In this document: positions 10,361 through 17,919 of the stretch, piece after piece
How the letters are laid out: each line of letters opens with the position of its first letter
Position numbering within the stretch: position 1 is the stretch's first letter
From: BPIH01 sp042408925
GTDB taxonomy: Bacteria; Chloroflexota; Limnocylindria; Limnocylindrales; CSP1-4
Assembly: GCA_042408925.1 (NCBI GenBank)
Contig: JBHOQO010000041.1
Coordinates: forward strand, 1 to 39,280
Direction: 5' to 3'
DNA: 39,280 nucleotides
Notes under the pieces: model-generated
What the model saw: the letters and a program-made list of their open reading frames with translations, nothing else
The model's database searches: none
Told to the model about the DNA's origin: nothing
Made by a program: the position numbers and the translations under genes

Positions 10361-10699
10361 TTAGGCGCCGCGGGCGGAGGACGTCCGGGTCTCGTCGGGC
10401 GCGTCGGCGGGGACGTCACGCGACGGGCGGCGCCGGCGGAGGGCGAGGCGTCGGGCGCCTTCGGGCGTCTCGACGACGTCGAGGATCGCGCCGTCGACCT
10501 CGGGGGCGGCCTCGGCGGCCACGGCCACGAGGATCCCCCGCTCCTCGACGATGCTGTCGGTGCGGTCCGGTCGGGCGCCGAAGCGGCAGCGGAGCCGGCC
10601 CGCTCGGTTGATGATCCGGATCACCGAGCCCCGGGCGGTCTCGGCCCGGCGGCGGGTCGTGACGTGGGCGATCGCTGCATCGGTGAGCGTGATTCGCAT
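10361..10699 (-). CDS. HesB/IscA-fold protein lacking the cluster cysteines
   Basis: A 112-residue protein from ATG 10699, with GAGGAGG before the start. It begins MRITLTDAAIAHV and continues with VIRIINRAGRLRC, DSIVEERGILVAV and VDGAILDVVETPEGARRL, which follow the strand order of HesB-like (IscA/ErpA) domains, including the aspartate, the turn before the last strands and the L-D-Y-like end. The three cysteines that hold iron or an Fe-S cluster in IscA are absent; only Cys in LRCRFG remains. About 25 Arg/Pro/Ser-rich residues extend the C-terminus. It is therefore probably not a cluster carrier. The frame stays open upstream to 10906, but that part is low-complexity and lacks a ribosome binding site. 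Convergent with carB. Family call moderate. Confidence 0.6.
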   Translation of the reverse strand: MRITLTDAAIAHVTTRRRAETARGSVIRIINRAGRLRCRFGARPDRTDSIVEERGILVAVAAEAAPEVDGAILDVVETPEGARRLALRRRRPSRDVPADAPDETRTSSARGA

Positions 10700-10908
10700 G
10701 AAAACCTCCTCGAGCGGATACGACAACGGTTGGACGCGGGTCGCGGTCCGGGGTCGCGAGGGCTCGAGGGGTTCGCGCGCTGGGTTCGCCCGGGGGGCGT
10801 TGCGGGGGCCTGCCGGTCGAGCGGGCGGGCGGGGCGGGCCGGGACGGGGGACGGTACCGACGGGAATTCGGCCCGCGACCGACGCGACGGGAACAGTCGC
10901 ATCCATGT

Positions 10909-10914
10909 AGCCTA
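10909..10914 (-). promoter_or_regulatory. Putative -10 box for the HesB-like gene
   Basis: TAGGCT on the minus strand, with a predicted start near 10902 and so a leader of about 200 nt before ATG 10699. That leader shows no recognised riboswitch. Confidence 0.3.
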
Positions 10915-10964
10915 CCCCGTCCGAACCGAAGGCGTCGGTGGCGGCGTCCGAGGCACCTCGGCGA

Positions 10965-10970
10965 TAGGAT
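10965..10970 (+). promoter_or_regulatory. Putative -10 box, leaderless type
   Basis: TAGGAT is followed by eight bases and then ATG 10979. With normal -10 to start spacing the mRNA would begin at or one base from the start codon. Confidence 0.45.
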
Positions 10971-10978
10971 GGGGATCG

Positions 10979-11410
10979 ATGCCAGGGTCCGCGACGATGG
11001 GTCCCGCGAACGAGGCAGCTCCGCTTGGCCGGTATGAGCCGGGTGCCTGCAACATCGGTCGGGCGGAGATCGCCCGCCGGCGCCGGGCCGGCTTGGCCGG
11101 CCTAGGCGTCGCCCTCGTCTGGGCCGTGGGTGCCGTCGCCGCCGGCGGCGGTCCGCTCGTCCGCTTCGGGGTCGTCCTCCCCCTGACCGGCGCCTTCGTC
11201 GGCTTCCTCCAGGCGCGCCGCCGGTTCTGTGCCGCGTACGGGTTCCTGGGGCTCCGGAACTTCGGGCCGCTCGGTGCGGCCGAGGCGGTCGAGGACCCGG
11301 AAGCGCGTCGGCGCGACCGGGCGGCGGCGCTTCGCCTCGTCGGTGAGGCGTTCGTCCTCGCCCTGCTCCCGAGCTTCCTCTTCGCCGTCGCCCCGCTCCG
11401 GACGCCCTGA
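10979..11410 (+). CDS. Small membrane protein with YEPGACNIG motif
   Basis: A 143-residue protein from ATG 10979 (a second ATG at 10997). After a short hydrophilic head comes RYEPGACNIGRAEIARRRRAG, a motif I know from a widespread family of small uncharacterised membrane proteins, directly before the first of about three or four hydrophobic segments (AGLGVALVWAVGAVAAGG, FGVVLPLTGAFVGFLQA, LVGEAFVLALLPSFLFAVA). Between helices lies ARRRFCAAYGFLGLRNFG, an Arg/aromatic linker likely on the cytoplasmic side. Function is unknown. It stands alone, behind its own leaderless-type promoter, with the GTGCAC element starting about 200 bp after its stop. Confidence 0.75.
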   Translation: MPGSATMGPANEAAPLGRYEPGACNIGRAEIARRRRAGLAGLGVALVWAVGAVAAGGGPLVRFGVVLPLTGAFVGFLQARRRFCAAYGFLGLRNFGPLGAAEAVEDPEARRRDRAAALRLVGEAFVLALLPSFLFAVAPLRTP

Positions 11411-11618
11411 CCGACCGCGCGTGGTTCCGCTTGCGGACCGTGCTGCGCCGAGGCTCTTCGGTCGCGGTGGTCCGCAGGGCGACGCGGTTCGGGGTGACGC
11501 GGGCGAGCTGGAGGGCCTCGGTCGCCCGGCGGACGGCCGATCGCTCGACGGCGAGCCCGGCGAGGGGATGCGGCGCTCGTTGCCGTCGAGCCGGGAGCCG
11601 ACGGCCCCTCCGCCCCCC

Positions 11619-11762
11619 GCCGGTTCTGTGCACCCGGTGCACGCTTCCGGCGGGTCCGGCCCCCGCCCGAACGCCGCCCGGGCGCCCCCTGCCGGTTCTG
11701 TGCACCCGGTGCACGCTTCCGGCGGGTCCGGCCCACGCCCGAACGCCGCCCGGGCGCCCCCT
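11619..11762. repeat. 72-bp tandem repeat, two copies
   Basis: Two adjacent 72-bp units (11619-11690 and 11691-11762) are identical except for one C-to-A change. Each begins GCCGGTTCTGTGCACCCGGT. A third unit starts at 11763 with the same first bases and then leads into the hairpin part of the GTGCAC element. In copy 1 of the element the corresponding spacing at 2017-2089 is also 72 bp. Confidence 0.9.
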
Positions 11763-11991
11763 GCCGGTTCTGTGCACCCCGTGCACGTTTCGGGCGGGGG
11801 CGTGCATGGGGTGCACATCTTCGCGCCCCGGGCACCCGCGCCGCTCGAGCGCGTGCAGCCCGTGCACGAATTCGACGCGCAGCCGGCCCGTCGGCCGCCG
11901 GGCTGCCGACGACGTGCACCCCGTTCACAGAATCGACACGGTGGCCGCCTCGGCGGCCGGCAGGGCCTCCAGAATGTGCACCGGGTGCACG
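11699..11991. repeat. GTGCAC-pair element, copy 2 (in 870-bp gap)
   Basis: The gap 11411-12280 has no convincing gene. It holds GTGCAC-pair 16-mers at 11628, 11700, 11772, 11801 (reverse orientation), 11853, 11914 and 11976. From 11771 to 11991 it aligns without gaps to 2088-2308; every 16-mer starts at the same offset (0/1, 30, 82, 143, 205) in both copies, while spacers differ at about one base in three. Flanking bases 11411-11618 and 11992-12157 show nothing else I can name and no similarity to the flanks of copy 1. Confidence 0.75.
11771..11817. other. 17-bp inverted repeat with 13-nt loop, second copy
   Basis: TGTGCACCCCGTGCACG (11771-11787) pairs with CGTGCATGGGGTGCACA (11801-11817), 17 pairs with one G-T. 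The loop TTTCGGGCGGGGG is again 13 nt and differs from copy 1 only at its fourth and fifth bases. The trailing ATCTTCGCGCC is also shared. Confidence 0.85.
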
Positions 11992-12157
11992 CCGAACGGC
12001 CGCCCGCCGTCCGGAGCGAAGGCACCGCGGTGGGCAGGTAGGGGCGCGGGCGAAGGCGCGCGGCAGGGGAGCACGTCGCGGCCCCAAGCACCCTGGGGCG
12101 AGGAGCCGCAGGAGCCGGGGCGCTCGACCCGGCCGGAGGCCCCTCAGGCCCAAGCCC

Positions 12158-12163
12158 TACAAT
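12158..12163 (+). promoter_or_regulatory. Putative -10 box for the M16 operon
   Basis: TACAAT, five of six matches to consensus, gives a start near 12170 and a leader of about 110 nt before ATG 12281. AGGAGG lies at 12263-12268, just before the gene. Confidence 0.4.
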
Positions 12164-12280
12164 GGCCGAGGACCGATCGCTCCCGCCGCCGTCGGGAGCC
12201 GTCGAGATGCTCGCCCGAGCGGCCATCGGCCGCCGGTCTCGCCAGCCGCACCACCCGTAGCCAGGAGGTCAGCCGCCCGG

Positions 12281-13612
12281 ATGCCCGTCCCGAGGGTTTC
12301 GTTCACCGACGAGCGGCTGTCGAACGGGCTGCGGGTCCTCGTCGCCGAGGACCACCTCGTCCCGGTCGTCGCGGTGAACCTCTGGTACGGGGTCGGGAGC
12401 AAGCACGAGCCGCCGGGCCGGACCGGCTTCGCCCACCTCTTCGAGCACGTCATGTTCCAGGGCTCCGCGCACGTCGGGAAGGCCGAGCACATCGCCCTCA
12501 TCCAGGCCGCCGGCGGGACGATGAACGGGACGACCTGGCTCGATCGGACGAACTACTTCGAGACGCTGCCTGCCCACCAGCTGGAGCTCGCCCTCTGGCT
12601 CGAGGCCGACCGGATGGGGACGCTCCTCGACGCCCTGAGCCAGGAGACCCTGGACAACCAGCGCGAGGTCGTGAAGAACGAGAAGCGCTGGAGCTACGAC
12701 AACCGCCCCTACGGGTCGTGGTCGGAGAAGCTCCAGGCGCACCTCTTCCCGCCCGAGCATCCCTACCACCACCCGACCATCGGCTCGATGGCCGACCTCG
12801 ACGCGGCGACCCTCGACGACGTCCGGGATTTCTTCCGAACCTGGTATGCCCCGAACAATGCCGTCCTCTCCATCGTCGGCGACCTCGAGACCGCCGAGGC
12901 CCGTCGGGCGGTCGAGCGGTACTTCGGTCGAATCCCGCCGAACCCGAACCTTCCGCCGCCGCCCGATTGCCGTCTCCCGCCGATCCTCGGCGCCGAGCAC
13001 CGCGAGGTCGTCCCCGACCGGGTCCCCCTCGCCCGGATCTACGTCGGCTTCCGGGCCCCGGTCCTCGGCGACCCGCGGCTCGACGCCCTCGACCTCGCCG
13101 GTCAGATCCTCGCCGGCGGCAAGAGCAGTCGCCTCCATCGACGCCTCGTTCGGGAGGAGCGCCTCGCCCAGGACGTGGCCCTCTTCAGCCTCGGCTTCGT
13201 CGGCGGCGCCTCGATCACCGCCGGCTGGGCGACCGTCCGCCCGGGGGTCTCGATCGAGCGGGTCGAGGCGGCCTTCTTCGAGGAGCTCGAGCGGATCGGC
13301 GCCGAGCCGGTCTCCGAGGACGAGCTGGCTCGGGCGAAGGCCCTCGTCGAGACCGACGAGCTCGGTGCCCTCTCCCGGGTGGAGGAACGGGCCGACCGGC
13401 TCTCCATGTACGCGCTCCTCCTCGACGATCCGGACCTCATCAACCGGACCCTCGGGCGGTATCTGGCCGTGACCGCCGACGCCGTCCGGTCCGTCTGCGC
13501 GGCGGTCTTCCGGCCCGAGAACCGGGTCGTCCTCACGTACGTCCCGGCCGTGCCGGCCGCCGACGCGGCCGCGCTCCCGACCGAGGCCGTCGGCGGGGAG
13601 GCGGCGGCGTGA
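12281..13612 (+). CDS. M16B zinc peptidase, catalytically active subunit
   Basis: A 443-residue pitrilysin-family (M16B) protease. The inverted zinc motif HxxEH is His52-Leu-Phe-Glu55-His56, and the third zinc ligand is Glu134 in VVKNEKR, 78 residues on as expected. The two-domain clamshell is visible, with DFFRTWYAPNNAVLSIVGD ending the first domain and IYVGFRAPVLGDPRLDALDL starting the second. It degrades peptides in a closed chamber, normally as a heterodimer with a non-catalytic homologue, and that partner is encoded 16 bp downstream. There is no signal peptide, so it should act in the cytoplasm. The start ATG is preceded by AGGAGG at a somewhat long spacing of 12 bases. Confidence 0.93.
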   Translation: MPVPRVSFTDERLSNGLRVLVAEDHLVPVVAVNLWYGVGSKHEPPGRTGFAHLFEHVMFQGSAHVGKAEHIALIQAAGGTMNGTTWLDRTNYFETLPAHQLELALWLEADRMGTLLDALSQETLDNQREVVKNEKRWSYDNRPYGSWSEKLQAHLFPPEHPYHHPTIGSMADLDAATLDDVRDFFRTWYAPNNAVLSIVGDLETAEARRAVERYFGRIPPNPNLPPPPDCRLPPILGAEHREVVPDRVPLARIYVGFRAPVLGDPRLDALDLAGQILAGGKSSRLHRRLVREERLAQDVALFSLGFVGGASITAGWATVRPGVSIERVEAAFFEELERIGAEPVSEDELARAKALVETDELGALSRVEERADRLSMYALLLDDPDLINRTLGRYLAVTADAVRSVCAAVFRPENRVVLTYVPAVPAADAAALPTEAVGGEAAA

Positions 13613-13628
13613 CCGGCGGCCCTTCCCG

Positions 13629-15152
13629 ATGAGCGAGCACGTCGTCGCAACCCGGCCGACACCCGGGCGCCCGCGGCCGTACCACTTTCCGCCGATCGAG
13701 CGGGCCCGCCTCGCCAACGGGCTGACCGTCGCCACCGTCCACGTCCCGGGGAGGCCCCTCGTCGCGGCGGACCTCGTCGTTCGCGCCGGCGCCGCCGAGG
13801 AGCGGCCGGAGACGGCCGGGGCCTACGCCCTCGCCGCCCGGGGCCTCACCGAGGGGACCGAGCGCCGCGACGCCGTCGCCCTCGCCGAAGCCGTCGAGCG
13901 GCTGGGAGCGAGCCTCGCCACCGAAGCCGGGTGGGACGCCCTCTCGGCCGGGATCGACGTCCCGGCTGAACGGCTGCCGGCCGCCCTGGAGCTCCTCGCC
14001 GAGGTCGTCCGGGAACCGACGTTCCCGGAGCGCGAGATCGAGCGGCTCCGAGAGGAGCGCCTCAACGACCTCCTCCAGGCCCGGGCCGATCCGCGCCGGC
14101 GGGCCGACGACGCCTTCGTGGCGACGATCTACGCCCCCGAGAGCCCGTACCACCGACCGGCCGGCGGCGACCGCCCGACCGTCGAGCGGCTCGACCGGGC
14201 CGCCGTCCGGGCCGCCTACCGCCGGGTCCTCGATCCCGCCCGGATGGCGCTCGTCGTCGCCGGCGACCTTTCTGGCCTCGACGTCCTCGGGCTGGCCGAG
14301 CGCTGCTTCGGCGACTGGGCCGGGGCGCCGGAGGAGGTCGAAGGACCGGGCCCCATCGTCGTCCGCTCGGCGATCCTCGGCCGCCGCGTTCGGGTCGTCG
14401 ACCGCCCGGGCTCGGTCCAGACGGAGATTCGGGTCGGTCATCCCGGGATCGCCCGCCGGGCGCCCGACTACCACGCGGTCGGGGTCATGGCGATGATCCT
14501 GGGCGGCCTCTTCAACTCGCGGCTGAACATGAAGCTCCGCGAGGAGAAGGGCTACACGTACGGCGCCTTCGCCGGCTTCGACGCCCGGCGGGGCGAGGGT
14601 CCGTTCGCGGCCCGGGCGGCGGTGGCGACGCCGGTCACCGTCCCGGCGGTCCTCGACATCCTCGCCGAGCTCGAGCGGATCCGGAGCGGGCCGATCCGCC
14701 CCGAGGAGCTCGCGGCGGCCCGGGACTACCTCGTCGGGGTCTTTCCGCTTCGCTTCGAGACGCCGGGGCCGATCGCCTCCGCCGTCGGCGGGCTCCATGT
14801 CCACGAGCTGCCCGACGAGGAGCTGACCCGCTACCGCGAGAAGGTCGAGGCGGTCGGTCTCGCCGACGTCGAGCGGGCCGCCCGGGAGCACATCGACCTC
14901 GAGCGGCTCGCCGTCGTCCTCGTCGGCGACGCCGATGCCTTCCTCGACGAGCTCGAGGCCGCCGGGATCGGCCCGGTCGAGGTCGAACGCGAGCCGATGC
15001 CGCTTCCGGCCGCACCCGAGGCGGAGGCGGTGGCCGAACCGGGACCGGTCGGCGAGGGGACGACCTCCGCCCGCCAGGACGTCTCGGGCGAGGAGGCGGC
15101 CGAGGAGGCCGCCCGGGCCAACGGTGGCGACCGCGTCCCAACCGACGGCTGA
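13629..15152 (+). CDS. M16 peptidase-like partner subunit, zinc site lost
   Basis: A 507-residue M16 homologue whose zinc motif is destroyed: where the active subunit has AHLFEH this one has AALAAR-like residues (GAYALAARGL, about 64-73). It keeps the Arg/Tyr element typical of the non-catalytic subunit, in LREEKGYTYGAFAGFDARRGEGPF, which helps bind substrate in mitochondrial alpha-MPP and bacterial M16B heterodimers. It should therefore form the inactive half of a heterodimer with the preceding gene product. The last 60 residues are an acidic Ala/Glu/Pro tail that is not part of the fold. The frame is intact and well coded, so it is a real gene and not a decayed copy. Start is ATG 13629; no strong ribosome binding site is visible. 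Confidence 0.9.
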   Translation: MSEHVVATRPTPGRPRPYHFPPIERARLANGLTVATVHVPGRPLVAADLVVRAGAAEERPETAGAYALAARGLTEGTERRDAVALAEAVERLGASLATEAGWDALSAGIDVPAERLPAALELLAEVVREPTFPEREIERLREERLNDLLQARADPRRRADDAFVATIYAPESPYHRPAGGDRPTVERLDRAAVRAAYRRVLDPARMALVVAGDLSGLDVLGLAERCFGDWAGAPEEVEGPGPIVVRSAILGRRVRVVDRPGSVQTEIRVGHPGIARRAPDYHAVGVMAMILGGLFNSRLNMKLREEKGYTYGAFAGFDARRGEGPFAARAAVATPVTVPAVLDILAELERIRSGPIRPEELAAARDYLVGVFPLRFETPGPIASAVGGLHVHELPDEELTRYREKVEAVGLADVERAAREHIDLERLAVVLVGDADAFLDELEAAGIGPVEVEREPMPLPAAPEAEAVAEPGPVGEGTTSARQDVSGEEAAEEAARANGGDRVPTDG

Positions 15153-15153
15153 G

Positions 15154-16539
15154 GTGGTCCTCGGCGGGGGGGTGCCGCCGGCCGGCGATACGTCGCCGGA
15201 CGCCGAGCCCGACGACGACAGCGCAACCTCGGGCGGACCGGCCGGGCACCTCGGGTCGGAGAGCGGCTGGTCCCGCGCCTTCCCGGCCTTCCGGTCCCAG
15301 CCGTACCGTCGCTTCTTCCTCGGGGCGTTCGTCGGCAACCTCGGCCTCTGGATGCAGTCGACGGCCCAGGGCTGGCTCGTCCTCCAGCTCACGAATTCGC
15401 CGGCGCTCCTCGGGCTCACGAGCGCGGCCGCTTCGGCGCCGACACTCGTCCTCACCCTCGTCGCCGGGGTCCTCGCCGATCGGGTCGACCGCCCTCGGCT
15501 CATCGTCGCCTGCCAGCTCGCCGCCTCCGCCGCGGCGGCGATCCTGGCCGGGCTCGTCAGTGCCGGCGCCGTCGCCTTCTGGCACGTCCTCGTCCTCGCG
15601 ACGATCGCCGGGGCGGCCCAAGCCTTCGCGACGCCGGCGCTCCAGGCGATCGTCCCGTCGCTCGTCGATCGGACCGCCATCGGGAACGCCGTGGCCCTGA
15701 ACTCCGCCCAATTCAACCTGTCGAGGGTCCTCGGGCCGATGCTCGCCGGTGCCGCGATCGCCGCCGGGTATCTCGCCCTCGCCTTCTGGGCGAATGCGCT
15801 CGCCCTCGTCGTCGTCGCCGTCGCGGTCTGGAGCGTCGGGCGTCTCAGCCCGGCGACGATCATCCGAGCCGAGTCGAGTCTCTGGCGGAACCTCGTCGAC
15901 GGCCTCCGCTTCGTTGCCGCCGAGCGCCTCGTTGCCGTCATCCTCGGCCTCGCCGTCGTCCCCTCGCTCCTCGTCCTGAACTACCTCACGCTCTTGCCGC
16001 TCTACGCCCGCGACGTCCTCCGGATCGGCGCCGGAGGGCTCGGCCTCCTGACGGCAGCCGTCGGGATCGGCGCCCTCGTCGGGGCCCTCGGGGTCGCGCT
16101 CCTGCGGCCGGGCGGCGGGGGCGGTCGGCTCATGCTCGGCGCCTTGGGCGCGGGCTCGGTCGCGGTCGCGGTCTTCGGCGTCGCGCGGGACCTCGCCGTC
16201 TCGCTCGTCGCGCTCGGCGTCGTCGGCGGGACGTTGACGGCGTACTACTCGACGGCGAACACGCTGATCCAGCTCCTGTCGCCGCCGCGGCTGCGAGGCC
16301 GGGTCCTCTCGCTCTGGACCCTCGCCGCCCTCGGCGCCGTGCCGATCGGCAACCTCGCTGCGGGGGCGGTCGCCGACCGCTTCGGAGGTCCCGTCGCCCT
16401 CGGCGGCGGCGGGCTCCTGAGCCTCGTCGCGGTCCTCGTCGTCGCGGCGGTCGTGCCCGAGCTTCGCCGTCTCGGGCCTCGGGCCGGTGCGCCGGGGGAC
16501 GGGTCGCCCGTGCCCGTCGGAGCGGGCGCTTCGGAGTGA
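15154..16539 (+). CDS. MFS exporter (EntS/MFS_3-like)
   Basis: A major facilitator of about 461 residues. After a 40-residue hydrophilic head it has FRSQPYRRFFLGAFVGNLGLWMQSTAQGWLV, typical of the MFS_3/EntS group, then about 11-12 hydrophobic segments, with GVLADRVDRPRLI as the loop 2-3 motif, and a second-half copy at GNLAAGAVADRFGG. It probably exports a small molecule; the substrate is not readable. The start is uncertain: GTG 15154 abuts the M16 stop, GTG 15124 overlaps it by 29 bases and GTG 15172 lies inside, none with a clear ribosome binding site. Translation is probably coupled to the peptidase pair, which hints at handling of a peptide product, but this is inference. Confidence 0.85.
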   Translation: MVLGGGVPPAGDTSPDAEPDDDSATSGGPAGHLGSESGWSRAFPAFRSQPYRRFFLGAFVGNLGLWMQSTAQGWLVLQLTNSPALLGLTSAAASAPTLVLTLVAGVLADRVDRPRLIVACQLAASAAAAILAGLVSAGAVAFWHVLVLATIAGAAQAFATPALQAIVPSLVDRTAIGNAVALNSAQFNLSRVLGPMLAGAAIAAGYLALAFWANALALVVVAVAVWSVGRLSPATIIRAESSLWRNLVDGLRFVAAERLVAVILGLAVVPSLLVLNYLTLLPLYARDVLRIGAGGLGLLTAAVGIGALVGALGVALLRPGGGGGRLMLGALGAGSVAVAVFGVARDLAVSLVALGVVGGTLTAYYSTANTLIQLLSPPRLRGRVLSLWTLAALGAVPIGNLAAGAVADRFGGPVALGGGGLLSLVAVLVVAAVVPELRRLGPRAGAPGDGSPVPVGAGASE

Positions 16540-16655
16540 CGGGGCAGCTTCGGGTGTCGACGCGGGGGGCCTGAAACCTTAGCGGGTTCAACCGACTCGA
16601 TCATGGTGAGAACGGGGCGCCGCCCCGAGCACACCGACCAGGGGACATCGCGAAG

Positions 16656-17198
16656 ATGACGAAGCTCGACAGAACCACTCGCCTCGTCCGCGGCATCGGG
16701 GTCGCGGTCGTCAGCCTCTTTTTGATCGTCGGCGGCGCCCTCGGCGCCGACGCTCTCTTCCGCAGTCCGTCGTCGTCGCCGTCGTCCGAGCTCGCGAGCA
16801 GCGCCCCGGCCGACGCCTCAGCCACGCCCGAGGCGACCGGGACGGTCGAGCCGAGCGAGACACCCGCGGCGAGCCAGACGCCGGAGGCGAGCCAGACGCC
16901 GGAGGCGAGCGAGACCCCCGAGCCGACCGAGACCGCCGAGCCGAGCGATACCCCGGAGCCCACGGAGACCGCCGAGCCGAGCAAGACACCGGAGGCCCAC
17001 GAGACCGCCGAACCGCGGGAGACGCCCGAGGCGACGGAAACCCCGGAACCGAGCGAAAGCCCGGAGGCCTCGGAGACGCCCGAACCGACGGAGACGCCCG
17101 AAGCCCACGAGACGCCCGAACCGACGGAGACGCCCGAAGCGGGCGACGACGACCACGGCGGCCACGACCACGACGGATCGTCGGTGACGCCGGGGTGA
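16656..17198 (+). CDS. Membrane-anchored Thr-Pro-Glu repeat protein with His/Asp-rich end
   Basis: A 180-residue protein with a short basic head and one hydrophobic helix (about residues 11-31, VRGIGVAVVSLFLIVGGALG), followed by a long extracytoplasmic tail of roughly 100 residues built from ThrPro-Glu units such as ETPEPTETPEA and ETAEPSDTPEP. The end is GDDDHGGHDHDGSS, a potential metal-binding patch. Such tails are usually extended, acidic and may be glycosylated. It lies 100 bp before the ECF sigma gene, and the anti-sigma-like protein carries the same kind of tail, so the three are probably one functional unit. No catalytic domain is present. Function unknown; a surface sensor or cell-wall spacer is possible. 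Confidence 0.75.
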   Translation: MTKLDRTTRLVRGIGVAVVSLFLIVGGALGADALFRSPSSSPSSELASSAPADASATPEATGTVEPSETPAASQTPEASQTPEASETPEPTETAEPSDTPEPTETAEPSKTPEAHETAEPRETPEATETPEPSESPEASETPEPTETPEAHETPEPTETPEAGDDDHGGHDHDGSSVTPG

Positions 17199-17298
17199 GG
17201 CCGGAGCCGATCGACGAGCGCAACGACTAGGATTGGATGCGGCGTCCCGATGGCGGCCGCCCGGACCCGGCGGACCCGGGCCCCGCTCGCAGCACAGG

Positions 17299-17919
17299 GT
17301 GACGACGATCCTCGATCCGGACCGGAGCAACGACGACGCGGTCGGGCCCGAACCGACCGCGTCCGTTCGTCGGGAGCCGCTCGATGAGGCGGCCGTCGTC
17401 GCCCACGTCCTCGCCGGGGACCGCGACGCCTTTCGGATCCTCGTCGAGCAGGAGTACCGGGCGGTCGTCCGGACCTGCTATCGAATTCTCGGCAACCTCC
17501 ACGACGCGGAGGACGCTGCCCAGGAGACCTTCGTGAACGCCTACCGTGCCCTCGCGAGCTGGCGGCGCGAGGGCCCCTTCGGAGCGTGGCTCGCCCGGAT
17601 CGCCGTCCGGGTCGCGAGCCGGCGGGTCGCGAGCCGGCGGGCCGTCGAGTGGCTCGATCCGGCCGCCGTCGAGACCGGCAGCGCCGGCACGTCGCCGGAC
17701 CCGCTCGTCTCGGTCGTCCGTTCAGAGGCCTCGGCGAGCCTCCGGTCGGCGGTGGCGCGGCTCGACCAGCCGTACCGGGAGGTCGTCGCCCTCCGCTTCT
17801 TCGCCGACCTCCCGCTCGCCGAAATCGCCCGCCTGACGGGGCGGCCCGTCCCGACCGTCAAGACCCATCTGCGGCGGGGGCTCTTGCGCCTCCGCGACGT
17901 CGTGGAGGGTGCGTCGTGA
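17299..17919 (+). CDS. ECF-family RNA polymerase sigma factor
   Basis: A sigma factor of about 206 residues. Region 2 reads DRDAFRILVEQEYRAVVRTCYRILGNLHDAEDAAQETFVNAYRAL with the usual DAEDAAQE -10 recognition helix; region 4 is LRSAVARLDQPYREVVALRFFADLPLAEIARLTGRPVPTVKTHLRRGLLRL. GTG 17299 is chosen because it leaves about 30 residues before region 2; TTG 17233 would add 22 Arg/Pro-rich residues. TAGGAT at 17228-17233 could be its promoter. The stop overlaps the next gene as GTGA, so sigma and its membrane-bound regulator are co-translated, the normal arrangement for a sigma/anti-sigma pair. The target regulon cannot be seen. Confidence 0.92.
   Translation: MTTILDPDRSNDDAVGPEPTASVRREPLDEAAVVAHVLAGDRDAFRILVEQEYRAVVRTCYRILGNLHDAEDAAQETFVNAYRALASWRREGPFGAWLARIAVRVASRRVASRRAVEWLDPAAVETGSAGTSPDPLVSVVRSEASASLRSAVARLDQPYREVVALRFFADLPLAEIARLTGRPVPTVKTHLRRGLLRLRDVVEGAS

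Noticed and set aside
10700..10906. N-terminal extension of the HesB-like gene to 10906
   Set aside because: The added 69 residues are Pro/Arg low complexity, the upstream ATG lies two bases after a TAGGCT box, and ATG 10699 has an excellent GAGGAGG.
11619..11991. Possible CRISPR array
   Set aside because: The 72-bp units are whole tandem copies with near-identical spacers, not short repeats with unique spacers, and no cas gene is near.
13629..15152. M16 homologue as a pseudogene
   Set aside because: The frame is intact over 507 codons and the lost zinc site is normal for the non-catalytic partner subunit.
17233..17298. Longer sigma factor from TTG 17233
   Set aside because: The extra residues are Arg/Pro/Gly-rich, not sigma-like, and the start codon is rare; GTG 17299 leaves a normal N-terminus.
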